From the NCBI RefSeq assembly GCF_001890765.1, contig NZ_KV878783.1, positions 4,244,771 to 4,308,770 of the forward strand: DNA of 64,000 bases, read 5' to 3'. Made by a program: the position numbers and the translations under genes. The stretch comes from Spirulina major PCC 6313 (lineage in GTDB: Bacteria; Cyanobacteriota; Cyanobacteriia; Cyanobacteriales; Spirulinaceae). Positions 54,299 to 61,864 of this stretch are shown one piece after another; within the stretch, counting starts at the first letter, position 1, and every line of letters starts with the position of its first letter. The notes under the pieces were generated by a model that was not told where the DNA came from, ran no database searches, and worked only from the letters and a program-made list of their open reading frames with translations.

Positions 54299-55711
54299 AT
54301 GCGTTCTCACTCCCAGAAAAAGCCCCAACAATCAACAACGCCCCCACCCCAGTCCCATCAATTTGCTCCGCCCACTGTCATTCAAGCCAAAGCCGACCCC
54401 GAAACGGCGGAACTCCCCCAGTGGAACCCCGGCCAACGCGCCACCCTCCCCAACCTCGGCCAAAACCCAGTACAAACTCCCGTACAAGCCAAACTCACTA
54501 TCGGCCAACCGGGCGATCGCTACGAACAAGAAGCCGATCGCGTCGCCTCTGACATTGTCCAAAACCTGAATGCCCCCTCTGCTGATCACTCTGTGCAGCG
54601 CGTAGACATCGAAGACAACGAACTCCAAATGAAACCGCAGTCACAGCAAACCACCCCAATGATTCAACAGTCAGCCCAAGTGCCAACCATTCAAGCTGCA
54701 CGCGGAAAAACAGGAAGAGTAATGTCAGATATTGCATTTGGTCTCGGTTTGCCAGTTCTTGGCGCACTTGGTGCAGAATATGCAGCCAGGAATGTCTTTG
54801 GCTTTGAAAAAACGCGAACAGATGTAGAAAAGCAAATCGATGACGAGGGGAACCTCACTCAAGACGACTGGGTTCGTCCTGATGCCAAAGATGATCGTAA
54901 CTATGATGCAAAAAAAATTGAAATCAAGGTAGACAAAAAGTATGCTTTACGGGGTTTTCGATATGATCCCAAAATAGAGCGGAATGGCAAGGCTGTTATC
55001 CTACTCTCTGGGAGTGGAGGGCCTAACGAGAAACAGTTAGAACCCGTTGCGAATACCTATTGTGAAGGCGGAACAACAGTCTATGGCATTGATTATCGAG
55101 GGTTTGGGGAAAGTGTGGATTTGAATAAAAAAGGTGAGGAAAGCACTCCCTTTTTGTCGGAGGCAGGGGTTTATAAAGATGCGCGTCGCATCTATGAGTA
55201 TGTTAATGATGCTGGATTTGTGCCGGGTAACATTGTGCTGCACGGATTTTCATTGGGAGGTGCTGTAGCCTCAAACCTTGCCAAATCTTTGGCGAAAGAA
55301 AATATTACGCTCGGAGGTTTAGTTCTCCATAGTTCGATCGATACAGCCTATCGTCAAGGAACGATGGGCAAGCCGCTTCTAGGGATTATTCCAGGATTAG
55401 GTGCGAAAGGAAGTGCTGGTAATTTCGATACGATAGAAAACTTAAAAAAACTGGCTAAACGAGATGCTGATCTCCCCATTCATTTTATGAGCGGAACTGA
55501 AGCAAAAGGTGATCAATTAGATCTCGACAAAACCAAACTACAGAATGTCAAAAAAAGTAAGTTTACTAATGTATCTAGTTATTCTCGAGCAGGAGACCAT
55601 CTTGAAACAGATCAACATGTTGGTGGACTTTATCAAAAAGACTACTTGAATAAGTTGGTGACTCTGGGACGAGGCCGCCAGGACAACGATAAAGATCACA
55701 CAAAATGGTAA
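54299..55711 (+). CDS. Candidate eCIS effector 1: common leader plus alpha/beta hydrolase
   Basis: A 470-residue protein. The leader (residues 1-115) runs from MRSHSQKKPQ through PQWNPGQRATLPNLGQ to LTIGQPGDRYEQEADRV and is shared with the next two proteins. LTIGQPGDRYEQEADRV is the stretch usually found just before DUF4157, but DUF4157 itself is absent. A hydrophobic segment (about 141-165) follows, then an alpha/beta hydrolase: oxyanion-side LLSGSGG at 235-241, YRGFGES at 266-272, nucleophile elbow GFSLGG with Ser318, a plausible acid Asp405 and catalytic His434 in AGDHL. Such domains are esterases, lipases or amidases. It begins behind actggaggcctgtc, also repeated upstream of the paralogues. 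Delivery by an injection system is inference. Confidence 0.7.
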   Translation: MRSHSQKKPQQSTTPPPQSHQFAPPTVIQAKADPETAELPQWNPGQRATLPNLGQNPVQTPVQAKLTIGQPGDRYEQEADRVASDIVQNLNAPSADHSVQRVDIEDNELQMKPQSQQTTPMIQQSAQVPTIQAARGKTGRVMSDIAFGLGLPVLGALGAEYAARNVFGFEKTRTDVEKQIDDEGNLTQDDWVRPDAKDDRNYDAKKIEIKVDKKYALRGFRYDPKIERNGKAVILLSGSGGPNEKQLEPVANTYCEGGTTVYGIDYRGFGESVDLNKKGEESTPFLSEAGVYKDARRIYEYVNDAGFVPGNIVLHGFSLGGAVASNLAKSLAKENITLGGLVLHSSIDTAYRQGTMGKPLLGIIPGLGAKGSAGNFDTIENLKKLAKRDADLPIHFMSGTEAKGDQLDLDKTKLQNVKKSKFTNVSSYSRAGDHLETDQHVGGLYQKDYLNKLVTLGRGRQDNDKDHTKW

Positions 55712-55763
55712 GTAAGGGTTGAATAATTTCCCATTCTGCGTCGCTCGCATCGCTGGGGCATCC
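55707..55763 (-). mobile_element. IS5-family transposase N-terminal remnant
   Basis: On the minus strand, directly beyond the end of effector 1, the frame contains CPSDASDAEWEIIQPLLT. This closely resembles the start of IS5-family transposases (the PSDL(S/T)DAEWE..PLLP block). The frame then degenerates and no full transposase is present. It is a short scar of an insertion sequence between effector genes 1 and 2. Confidence 0.65.
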
Positions 55764-55860
55764 TTGTCCAGGCATGTTTTTCTCTTGCATTCTTTACCCC
55801 CTTTTTCCATCTTTTGAGGCTTTCACTCCCCTCTTTTTTATCTTTTCCTCACAGATCTCT

Positions 55861-55923
55861 CTAGACAAATGTCCATAGCTCAGATCGGGACGTTTCCACT
55901 AAACTAGAATGAGAAGACTGGAT
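55861..55923 (+). promoter_or_regulatory. Promoter-leader repeat upstream of effector 2
   Basis: The 63 bases beginning ctagacaaatgt and containing cactaaactagaatgagaag recur at 58008-58070 with few changes. The TAGAAT inside would serve as -10. A weaker version (aagaactagaatta) lies upstream of effector 1 near 54195-54211. Confidence 0.55.
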
Positions 55924-56028
55924 AAAACGAATCGATATCATCACTCAATGTCTCTTGAAGAGGGTGATACTAAAATTTTCGATCACTACTAAACTTCGAT
56001 TACGACTCAACATTGGAGGCCTGTCAAT

Positions 56029-57825
56029 ATGCGCTCTCATTTTTCAAAACGGCCTCAACAATCCAAAACAACCCCGCTCCAGGCGAACCCATTCGCTCCG
56101 TCCCCCATTCTTCAGGCCAAAGCCGACCCCGCAACAGCGGAACTTCCCCAGTGGAACCCCGGCCAACACGCCACCCTCCCCAACCTCGGCCAAACTCTCA
56201 GCGGAACACCCGTACAAACCAAGCTTACCCTCGGCCAACCCCACGACTACTACGAACAAGACAGCGATCGCCTCATCTCCCAAATCGTCCCCACCCTTCA
56301 ACAATCCCCCGATCCCCTCCCAACCGATACGCCACAGCGCGAAAACAATCAGTTAACCCATGGGGTGCAGCAAAGTGGAAGCTCTGTGCAACGCGCTCCC
56401 ACACAGTTATCCTCACGTTCATCTACCTTGCCCGACGCATTTGTGCAGAGAAGCCAATGGAAGCAAGAATCCCCTGGACGTTGGGTAAAAACGAAAGCGA
56501 AAAAAGATGGGACAGAAGAATCAGAGCCAGAGGTTCCCTATGGACCGTTAACCAAAGAAGACACCTTGAAATCCTACAAAAATGACTCATTAGTCACCAA
56601 AGAATTTGTAACTGAAGATCATAAAGAAGCCATCAGCCTATATTGCAAAAAATACAATGTAATTCTCTCAACACGAGACACAGGTAGTCTCTCCCTCGAC
56701 AGAGTCAAAGAGGGTGCAAAACCAAAACCCCATACAATCCTAGAGAAGTCAATCAAGAAAAGTTCACTGGAAAAATACCATCCAGAAGCTGCCGAAGCAC
56801 TCCGCAATGGATCAGCAATTTTACCCGACATTGATGGTGTAAATCTCAGTGAATTGAAAGGATTTGTTGGCCATTGGAAAGATGGAACTGGGCAGCTTTT
56901 GGGGGTGAGAGTGGACAAAAAGGATGTGTTGACTGAAAAAGAGTTAGCTCGCAAAGTAGATAACGATGATCCCCATGCTCAGGGGTTGAGAGTCATTCAA
57001 CCCTTTGTAGAGGGGAAAGATACAAACTCGCCCTATATTCCCATGAAGAATTTTGCCGCGTTTTGCCAAGCACTCCCGAATCATAGATGGAAACAGTTTT
57101 TATATACAGGAGATTACGATCTTCACGAGATTTATAAACACAATAAAACTCTCATGGAAGGGTCAAGAGAAAAAGCGAGACTGCTGACCGGTATTAATCA
57201 ATACATTGCCCATGGACAAAAGAAAAAAGAGGCTAACGGTGCGCCAAAAATGCCCCTGCGAGAGGGCACAATTCATGTCGAAAAAGCCTCTGCTAAAATT
57301 GGGGATAATAATCGAGAGGTTTCCGCAGATACGTTGCATGGTGGTTCTCCCTACGCGATGATTCAGCATGGGGATCAGATGGGTTACATCACCAATCAGG
57401 TGCATGAAGGTCGTCTCCGCGATGAAACCAAAAATCTCAAAGCACAAATGGTGGGGGCTGTGGCGCAGGAAAGTCCTGATGCTCTGGCTTGGTGTGTCCG
57501 AGGGGAATGGTATGTGACGAAAAATCCTGAAGAGCACGGCCATTTCCGCACCTTGATTAATGTGACGGCTAGTTCTGGCTGGTCACAAAAAAGTCAAAAG
57601 GCCATGCGAGACGGAAGTAGTCGGACGAGTGAATTACGATCCAATCATCCGTCTTCTAAGACGCTACGTTCTGAAGAGGAGCAGCGTCAGCAATGGCAAT
57701 GGGAACGGGAGAAAAGCCAACGCCGGAAGGCTTTGGGCTGGGATGGCTTGGAGAAGAATCGCGAGAAGCAACGCTGGAGTAGTGCTGAGGTGAATGAAAA
57801 AAATAAACAGCCCTATCTGTATTAA
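56029..57825 (+). CDS. Candidate eCIS effector 2: common leader plus nucleotidyl cyclase-like toxin domain
   Basis: A 598-residue protein. Residues 1-90 are the common leader in a more diverged form (LTLGQPHDYYEQDSDRLISQ). Residues about 190-515 resemble the anthrax edema factor/ExoY adenylyl cyclase domain. A helix with EDHKEAISLYCKKYNVIL is followed by an Arg216 and a Lys-rich segment (231-249, KPKPHTILEKSIKKSS). A GDYDLHEI motif (361-368) has Asp362 and Asp364, equivalent to the metal-binding DYDL of edema factor. IQHG (445-448) with His447 is followed by RGEWYVTKNPEE (491-502). Distances between Lys240, the Asp pair and His447 are 122 and 83 residues, against 119 and 84 in edema factor as I recall it. 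The Asn/Glu motif after the His is not conserved. The C-terminal tail is charged and repetitive (QRQQWQWEREKSQRRK). Confidence 0.65.
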   Translation: MRSHFSKRPQQSKTTPLQANPFAPSPILQAKADPATAELPQWNPGQHATLPNLGQTLSGTPVQTKLTLGQPHDYYEQDSDRLISQIVPTLQQSPDPLPTDTPQRENNQLTHGVQQSGSSVQRAPTQLSSRSSTLPDAFVQRSQWKQESPGRWVKTKAKKDGTEESEPEVPYGPLTKEDTLKSYKNDSLVTKEFVTEDHKEAISLYCKKYNVILSTRDTGSLSLDRVKEGAKPKPHTILEKSIKKSSLEKYHPEAAEALRNGSAILPDIDGVNLSELKGFVGHWKDGTGQLLGVRVDKKDVLTEKELARKVDNDDPHAQGLRVIQPFVEGKDTNSPYIPMKNFAAFCQALPNHRWKQFLYTGDYDLHEIYKHNKTLMEGSREKARLLTGINQYIAHGQKKKEANGAPKMPLREGTIHVEKASAKIGDNNREVSADTLHGGSPYAMIQHGDQMGYITNQVHEGRLRDETKNLKAQMVGAVAQESPDALAWCVRGEWYVTKNPEEHGHFRTLINVTASSGWSQKSQKAMRDGSSRTSELRSNHPSSKTLRSEEEQRQQWQWEREKSQRRKALGWDGLEKNREKQRWSSAEVNEKNKQPYLY

Positions 57826-57848
57826 ATTAAGAGTTTTAGGGTGGGGTT

Positions 57849-57995
57849 TTAGTCATCTAAGTTTGAAGTTTTTGCACCGCTGACGCGTATGATTTCAATG
57901 GTGTTGAGGTTGTTTTCGTCATGATTTTTGAGAAATGATTCTGCGATCGCTCCATCCACCACCCCATGCTGCTGCTTGGCCAAATGATCATCCAT
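57849..57995 (-). CDS. Small frame resembling the C-terminus of the OB-fold protein at 60 kb
   Basis: A 48-residue frame starts ATG 57995 and ends DENNLNTIEIIRVSGAKTSN plus LDD. Its last 22 residues align with DENELNAFKIIRANGEEIYI plus FDD of the exported OB-fold protein (60155-60511), which is also visible as DNA similarity. The first part (DDHLAKQQHGVVDGAIAESF) does not match. It may be the degenerate 3' end of a lost paralogue or a small gene in its own right. It lies between effector genes 2 and 3. Confidence 0.5.
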   Translation of the reverse strand: MDDHLAKQQHGVVDGAIAESFLKNHDENNLNTIEIIRVSGAKTSNLDD

Positions 57996-58007
57996 CAACG
58001 TTGAAAC

Positions 58008-58070
58008 CTAGACAAATGTCTATTGCTCCAATCGGAACGTTTTCACTAAACTAGAATGAGAAGACTGGAT
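58008..58070 (+). promoter_or_regulatory. Promoter-leader repeat upstream of effector 3
   Basis: Second copy of the element at 55861-55923, with the same actagaatgagaagactgg core. About 70 bases further on, tggaggcctgtc precedes the ATG of effector 3, as it does in the other two genes. Confidence 0.55.
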
Positions 58071-58158
58071 CAAATAAATTGCCTCATCACCTCACATGTC
58101 TTGAAGAGGGTGATACTCAAATTTTCGCTCACTACCTAAACATTGGAGGCCTGTCGAT

Positions 58159-60030
58159 ATGCGCTCTCACTTCCAGAAAAAGCCCCAAACATCGACAACG
58201 CTCCCACCCCAAACCAATCAATTTGCCCCACCCATCATTGTTCAGGCGAAAGCCGACCCCGAAACGGCAGAACTTCCCCAGTGGAACCCCGGCCAACGCA
58301 AAACCCTCCCCAATCTTGGCCAAAACCCCGTACAAACTCCCGTACAAGCCAAACTCACTATCGGCCAACCGGGCGATCGCTACGAACAAGAAGCCGATCA
58401 CGTCGCTTCCCAAGTCGTCCACAACTTGAATGCCCCCTCTGCCGATCAATCTGTGCAGCGCAAAGACATCAAAGACGACGAACTCCAGATGAAGCCGCAG
58501 CTACAGCGGGCAGTCCCCACCGGAGCCGCTGACCCAGAACTTGAGCAGGGCATCAACCGCGCGAAAGGTGGCGGCCAATCCTTAGATCCGACGCTGCAAA
58601 CCAAGATGGGCCAAGCCATGGGCGCAGATTTCAGCGGCGTTAAAATCCACACCGATGCCCAATCGGATCAACTCAATCAATCCATCCAAGCCAAAGCCTT
58701 CACCACCGGCCAAGACGTGTTCTTCCGCCAAGGGGAATATCAACCCACCAACCCCAGTGGTCAACACCTCATCGCCCATGAGTTGACCCACGTGGTGCAA
58801 CAGAATGGCGGGGCAGTACAGCGATCGCCCATACAACAGCCAATCATTCAAAGAGTCATTGGTGTTACACCAGAAGAATTAGCCCAACAACAAGCAAGAC
58901 TGAGAAAACGACAACCAGAACAAGCACCGGCAAACCCAAATCAGGGGCCAAGCCGGGCAGATATGCCACGCAGATCTATAGAGGTTGTGAGAGGGATTAA
59001 TCCAATTGATCCATCAAAAAGAAATGCAGGGATTAATCCAATTGATCCATCAAAAAGAAATGCTAGGCACTTGCTGCCAGAGCAGCAAGAACAACTACAA
59101 AAAGATTTAGCTTCTAGACCTAATATTCTCAAGTTCAATTTCGCTGGTTCTGGGGAACCGGCATGGAAAACCCATCGGAAACCCGAAAACCCAAACAAAA
59201 AACAGATGGATCCTACAAGGCATAAACATGATGGACTAAAATACGGAAAAGAGAAAAAAGCTCAAGACTCGGTCAAAAAAGTAGTTGAATATGCTGGACC
59301 TCTTGGGAAAATTTTAGGACTAGGAGCGGGAGCTGCGGATAGAGGTAAGAACAGCACAGCAAAAAATTTAGATGATGCTAAGGACGAATTCACAAATTTT
59401 ATGGTGGCATATTGGGAACTCAAAACTAAGTATCCCGATATTCCAAAGGTACAAATAAACATAAAAGGGTTTAGTCGTGGTTCAGCAACAGCAACAACAT
59501 TCGCAACTTGGATCAAAAACGCAAGCCCCTACAGTGACGATGTAGATGTTAATCTAGTCGTCCTAGATGCTGTCCATGGAACTGGCCCGACTCAAAGGTT
59601 TGGGCAAGGCAAGATGACACCTGAGCAAGATGTATCAGATGTATATGACGAAAATAAACCAGACAATACAGGGACAACTTATCTGATGCCTGTTAAGTCT
59701 GGCTACCCCGGTGATGCCTTTAAGGTACAGCATCTAACGGGATATCAACGCCTGATTATTGCCTATGGACCCAATGCCATCCATTCATTTGGCCACGGAG
59801 AGTCTCAGGAGAACAGGTTGAAATGGAATAATGAACCCGTTAAGGGAATGAAGTTATCGACACTACCGAAAGGGTTGTTTGTGGTGGAGGCAGATGATCT
59901 GAATATTAAGCAGGTCACGTCTATGGACGAATGGGAAACGAAGTATCAGGATCAAGTTCTGGGGAAGGCGAATAAAAAGGAAGGAAGGGACGTTGTAATT
60001 CGTGAAGCAGTCGCAAAATTTCTTCGCTAA
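58159..60030 (+). CDS. Candidate eCIS effector 3: common leader, DUF4157 and GFSRG hydrolase domain
   Basis: A 623-residue protein. Residues 1-115 are the common leader, almost identical to effector 1. Residues about 140-220 form a DUF4157 domain: MGADFSGVKIHTDAQSDQLN, AFTTGQDVFFRQGEY, and a zinc-protease-like AHELTHVVQQ with HELTH at 207-211. DUF4157 has been reported as enriched in proteins encoded near eCIS loci. A linker contains a 12-residue tandem duplication (INPIDPSKRNAG, 279-302). The C-terminal half has IKGFSRGSATATTFATW with Ser439, VVLDAVHGTG with Asp470, and later His candidates (His542, His546), the pattern of DUF2235/Tle-like phospholipase effectors. This is the most complete member of the trio. 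Confidence 0.75.
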   Translation: MRSHFQKKPQTSTTLPPQTNQFAPPIIVQAKADPETAELPQWNPGQRKTLPNLGQNPVQTPVQAKLTIGQPGDRYEQEADHVASQVVHNLNAPSADQSVQRKDIKDDELQMKPQLQRAVPTGAADPELEQGINRAKGGGQSLDPTLQTKMGQAMGADFSGVKIHTDAQSDQLNQSIQAKAFTTGQDVFFRQGEYQPTNPSGQHLIAHELTHVVQQNGGAVQRSPIQQPIIQRVIGVTPEELAQQQARLRKRQPEQAPANPNQGPSRADMPRRSIEVVRGINPIDPSKRNAGINPIDPSKRNARHLLPEQQEQLQKDLASRPNILKFNFAGSGEPAWKTHRKPENPNKKQMDPTRHKHDGLKYGKEKKAQDSVKKVVEYAGPLGKILGLGAGAADRGKNSTAKNLDDAKDEFTNFMVAYWELKTKYPDIPKVQINIKGFSRGSATATTFATWIKNASPYSDDVDVNLVVLDAVHGTGPTQRFGQGKMTPEQDVSDVYDENKPDNTGTTYLMPVKSGYPGDAFKVQHLTGYQRLIIAYGPNAIHSFGHGESQENRLKWNNEPVKGMKLSTLPKGLFVVEADDLNIKQVTSMDEWETKYQDQVLGKANKKEGRDVVIREAVAKFLR

Positions 60031-60154
60031 AAAATAGTGCGATCAATCAATTAACTTCTGTGGCTTCGGGGGGGCGATCGCAGTGGATCTTCTTACCCCC
60101 CGTCAAGAGTGAAACCCTGAATGGATGGGGTTAGACCCAAGCTCGGATTTTGGA

Positions 60155-60511
60155 TTAGTCGTCGAAGATGTAGATTTCTTCACCGTTGGCACGGATGATT
60201 TTGAAGGCGTTGAGTTCGTTTTCATCGTCCTCGAATTGGCCGAGGACGGTGACGGTTTCGCCGAGGCTGATTTGGGCGCGGCGGAGGGGGCGAGATTCGG
60301 CTTCGACCATGATTTGACCGGTGCCATCATCGAGGATAAATTCATCGCCGTAGAGGTGAACGATTTTGCCGGAGACGGTGGTGCTGCGGGTGGTTTGCAG
60401 GTCGCGGATGGTGGATTGGGCGATCGCAGTTGGGTTTCCTTCTGAGAAGACCAGGGCACTGGAGAGGGCGATCGCACCGAGACCGAGGGTGTTGAAAGAG
60501 TTGATGTTCAT
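60155..60511 (-). CDS. Exported OB-fold (BOF/YgiW-like) protein
   Basis: A 118-residue protein from ATG 60511 with a signal peptide (TLGLGAIALSSALVFS) and an OB-like domain: TTVSGKIVHLYGDEFILDDG, GQIMVEAESRP and VTVLGQFEDDENE. The YgiW/YdeI or NirD-like small OB-fold proteins act in the periplasm in stress resistance. It lies just after the two-component pair on the same strand, so it may be one of its targets. Confidence 0.75.
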   Translation of the reverse strand: MNINSFNTLGLGAIALSSALVFSEGNPTAIAQSTIRDLQTTRSTTVSGKIVHLYGDEFILDDGTGQIMVEAESRPLRRAQISLGETVTVLGQFEDDENELNAFKIIRANGEEIYIFDD

Positions 60512-60577
60512 AACAAAAAATGGAGTGATTGGTTTGCTGATGTGTTCAGCATGACAGGCAAATATCACACCAATATT

Positions 60578-61864
60578 TCAGGATTCATAATCCGGGGCAA
60601 GGGGAACACGAATCGTAAAGCAAGTGCCCTGTCCGGGGTGGCTGCGAACGGTGATTTTGCCCTGGTGGGCGGTGATAATTTGCTCAGTAATGGCCAAGCC
60701 GAGGCCAAATCCTTCAGCCGATCGCGCCTGATCAACGCGATAGAACCGTTTAAAAATGGCGGCTTGGTCGGCGGGGGTCATGCCGATGCCGGTGTCGGTG
60801 ACGGTGATGATCGCCCAGCGGGTCTGTTGGCTGAGGGCGAGGGTAATGGTGCCGCCGGGGTCGGTGTAGCGACAGGCGTTGCTGAGGAGGTTGGCGATCG
60901 CCTGTCGCCATAGATCCGGTTCAACCCAGAGCCAGACGGGATCGGCGGGGAATTGGGTCTGGAGGGTTAAGGGTTTGGCGGCGATCGCTTCTTGGTGGGC
61001 GGCGATGACGGCAGCGAGGAGGGTTGCTCCGTTGACCCGCTGCCGTTGGTGGGCGGGGAGTTCGCCGCTTTGCCGGGCGAGGAAAAGGAGTTGGCTAACG
61101 AGGCTGCCCATGGTGGTGGCGATCGCGGCGATGGTTTCGAGGCGCATCGTTTGTTCCTGGGGGTCAATCGGCTCCATGAGGGCAACTTGGGCATGGTTGA
61201 TGATCCCGGCGAGGGGGTTACGCAGTTCGTGGGATGCGTCGGCGGTGAATTGCTGGAGGTTTTGGTAAGAGACGCGAATCGGTTGCATGGCGATGCCGCC
61301 TAAAATCCAGCCGACGCTAGCGATCGCCCCTAGGGTAATCGGCACACCGATCGCTAAAAACCAGCGCAGTTTTTGCAGTTGGGTTTCGATGGGGTGGAGG
61401 GAAGTCGCGATCTGGAGATAACCGATCAGGATTTGATTTTGGTAGACGGGAAGGGTTAATTGACGGAGGCGATCGCCCCGTCCCCCCGTCGGAGTCTGTG
61501 CCGCTCCACGGGTGATTAACCCCGGTTGATCCATGAGGCGAGGCGGGGGAATGGGACCGAAAAATTGCACCAGGGTTTTGCTTGTTGTATACCACCGTGC
61601 AAAGTGGAGTTCTGTGTTTAAAAAGCGTGAATCGTCGCCCAGTAGCGGCATATCTTCGAGGTCAATGTACTGCTGACCTTGATAATGGGTCACTTCCACA
61701 CCGCCGATCATCACTTGGCTGGTGCTGTAGAGGGCGCGGTCGAGGGTATCAATGCGATCGCGCACCTCACGCCCATAGACCAACCCGGCAAAGGTGACTA
61801 AGATCAGCCCCATCGACAGCGTGAAGGAGCGAGCCAGGCGGCGGCGACTGTGGTTAAACATCAT
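60578..61864 (-). CDS. rppB: Membrane sensor histidine kinase, RppB-like
   Basis: A 428-residue kinase with an N-terminal membrane helix (FTLSMGLILVTFAGLVYG), a periplasmic domain of about 140 residues, and a second helix (FLAIGVPITLGAIASVGWIL). The H-box is DASHELRNPLAG, the N-box LLSNACRYTDPGG, and the G-boxes DTGIGM and FGLGLAI. It overlaps the response regulator gene by 11 bases. The gene order and sequence style match RppA/RppB (NrsR/NrsS) pairs, which sense redox or nickel; the stimulus here is not shown. Confidence 0.85.
   Translation of the reverse strand: MMFNHSRRRLARSFTLSMGLILVTFAGLVYGREVRDRIDTLDRALYSTSQVMIGGVEVTHYQGQQYIDLEDMPLLGDDSRFLNTELHFARWYTTSKTLVQFFGPIPPPRLMDQPGLITRGAAQTPTGGRGDRLRQLTLPVYQNQILIGYLQIATSLHPIETQLQKLRWFLAIGVPITLGAIASVGWILGGIAMQPIRVSYQNLQQFTADASHELRNPLAGIINHAQVALMEPIDPQEQTMRLETIAAIATTMGSLVSQLLFLARQSGELPAHQRQRVNGATLLAAVIAAHQEAIAAKPLTLQTQFPADPVWLWVEPDLWRQAIANLLSNACRYTDPGGTITLALSQQTRWAIITVTDTGIGMTPADQAAIFKRFYRVDQARSAEGFGLGLAITEQIITAHQGKITVRSHPGQGTCFTIRVPLAPDYES

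Noticed and set aside
54240-54569. Second-frame reading of the effector 1 leader (a Pro/Ser/Arg-rich frame), also seen at 55955 and 58079
   Set aside because: It is the out-of-frame shadow of the repeated leader; the three shadows resemble each other only because the leader DNA is duplicated.
55538-55810. 90-residue reverse frame at the end of effector 1
   Set aside because: Hydrophobic, Cys/Ile-rich reading with no family; the neighbouring frame explains the region as an IS5 transposase remnant.
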